From contig WAMJ01000270.1 of NCBI GenBank assembly GCA_015522385.1, positions 1 to 34,794 of the forward strand: a stretch of 34,794 nt of DNA, in the 5' to 3' direction. The DNA is from Candidatus Heimdallarchaeota archaeon. Lineage in GTDB: Archaea; Asgardarchaeota; Heimdallarchaeia; Heimdallarchaeales; Kariarchaeaceae. Within the stretch, counting starts at the first letter, position 1, and each line of letters opens with the position of its first letter. Below, in pieces: positions 34,367 through 34,794 of the stretch. Made by a program: the position numbers and the translations under genes. The notes below the pieces were generated by a model. The model was not told the DNA's origin. It did no database searches and was given only the letters and a program-made list of their open reading frames with translations.

Positions 34367-34794
34367 ATGAGCACAAAACATAAGGCCGAATTCTATCTCA
34401 AAGATTTCATGAGTCCAGGATGCGCATGCAATCTAGAAGGAGCCATAAAGAAGAATGTTCCTACCATAGAAAAAGTGAGCATCAACTCTCTTGACAATAC
34501 ACTCTTAATTGAGTATGACAAAACAGAGACAAAAGAGGCGGTCAGAGATTGGCTGGAGAAATGTGGGTACAACTGTGTTGAGACAAAGAGTACCGAGACG
34601 GACCATGCAAAGATGGACCATGCAAAGATGGACCATGCAAAGATGGATCACGCAAAGATGGACCACGCAAAGATGGACCACGCAAAGATGGATCACGCAA
34701 AGATGGACCACGCAAAGATGGACCACGCAAAGATGGACCACGCAAAGATGGACCACGCAAAGATGGACCACGCAAAGATGGACCACGCAAAGAT
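34367..34794 (+). CDS. HMA-like metal-binding protein with DHAKM repeat tail, cut by the window edge
   Basis: The frame is open from ATG 34367 to the right edge (142 codons and counting). Residues 1-72 resemble a heavy-metal-associated domain: betaalphabeta order, with KDFMSPGCACNLEGAIKK replacing the usual MxCxxC loop by a Cys-Ala-Cys pair (Cys19, Cys21), and a second Cys pair (about 66 and 70) in KCGYNC. From residue 79 the sequence is a perfect tandem of Asp-His-Ala-Lys-Met, at least 12 full units, supplying one His and one Met every five residues, a natural copper or silver ligand set. It could continue into a transporter such as a P-type ATPase or be a stand-alone metal sponge; the 3' end is missing. 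GAGG lies seven bases upstream of ATG. Confidence 0.8.
   Translation, partial: MSTKHKAEFYLKDFMSPGCACNLEGAIKKNVPTIEKVSINSLDNTLLIEYDKTETKEAVRDWLEKCGYNCVETKSTETDHAKMDHAKMDHAKMDHAKMDHAKMDHAKMDHAKMDHAKMDHAKMDHAKMDHAKMDHAKMDHAK
34601..34794 (+). repeat. 15-bp tandem repeat encoding DHAKM
   Basis: Twelve complete 15-base units (GACCACGCAAAGATG and close variants) plus 14 bases of a thirteenth run to the window edge. Variation is only synonymous: GAC/GAT and CAT/CAC. The first three units share CAT and later ones CAC, showing repeat expansion under coding constraint. The sequence ends inside the array, as contigs often do at repeats. Confidence 0.95.

Noticed and set aside
34505..34790. Long repetitive minus-strand frames across the tandem repeat
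   Set aside because: Mirror frames of the 15-bp DHAKM repeat; a period divisible by three keeps every frame open.
34601..34794. CRISPR array
   Set aside because: Units are 15 bp, directly adjacent with no spacers, and in coding frame.

Overview
The window looks archaeal. Many starts sit about 22-35 bp downstream of a TATA-like box with little or no leader (for example 10861, 16807, 21066, 25629). Others carry an archaeal-type Shine-Dalgarno such as GGTGAT or GGAGG. The gene content is also archaeal in flavour: secreted proteins with Ser/Thr-rich stalks and a C-terminal membrane anchor, a DUF438/hemerythrin protein, a GH57 glycosidase, a duplicated-HTH regulator and an AglD-like membrane protein. 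A membrane protein with a possible longin/roadblock-like tail (9462-10529) hints at an Asgard/Heimdall-type archaeon, but that placement is inference. Genes are packed tightly, often with overlapping 3' ends.

Layout: 1-1485 holds an edge-truncated secreted subtilase-like gene with a broken reading frame at a G8 run, and a small secreted membrane-anchored protein. 1814-9405 is the most striking block: a 22-bp perfect palindrome and TATA box followed by a three-gene operon. The operon encodes (i) a secreted double alpha/alpha-toroid protein on a Ser/Thr stalk, (ii) a 1339-residue fusion of a paralogous toroid, an Ig-like domain, a polytopic membrane domain and a cytosolic ATP-grasp ligase, and (iii) a membrane-anchored transglutaminase-like protein with an intact Cys-His-Asp triad. 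This resembles a rewired form of the bacterial 7TM/inactive-transglutaminase plus alpha-L-glutamate-ligase-like pair. It may be an undescribed cell-surface modification or peptide-tagging system.

9462-14705 carries the longin-like membrane protein, a DUF438-hemerythrin-PAS sensor, and a compact convergent restriction-modification pair of the XhoI/PaeR7I type. 14777-22785 has an MFS transporter fused to a PhoU/DUF47-like tail, a secreted subtilisin, a small acidic secreted protein with a two-HTH regulator, a CPBP membrane protease with a long insertion, and a TPR protein. 22899-28639 has a polytopic protein preceded by a mini-ORF, a chemotaxis-type receptor, a PrsW protease, an AglD/LPG-synthase-like flippase and two DinB-like proteins.

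28620-33125 has a three-gene ABC-2 exporter and a divergent GH57 hydrolase. The right end has a Met-rich secreted protein divergent from an HMA-like metal-binding protein whose tail is at least 12 perfect DHAKM repeats. A compound CTCAAA/TTTGAG operator lies between them, suggesting a metal-responsive (copper-like) pair. No rRNA, tRNA, CRISPR array or insertion sequence was recognised.
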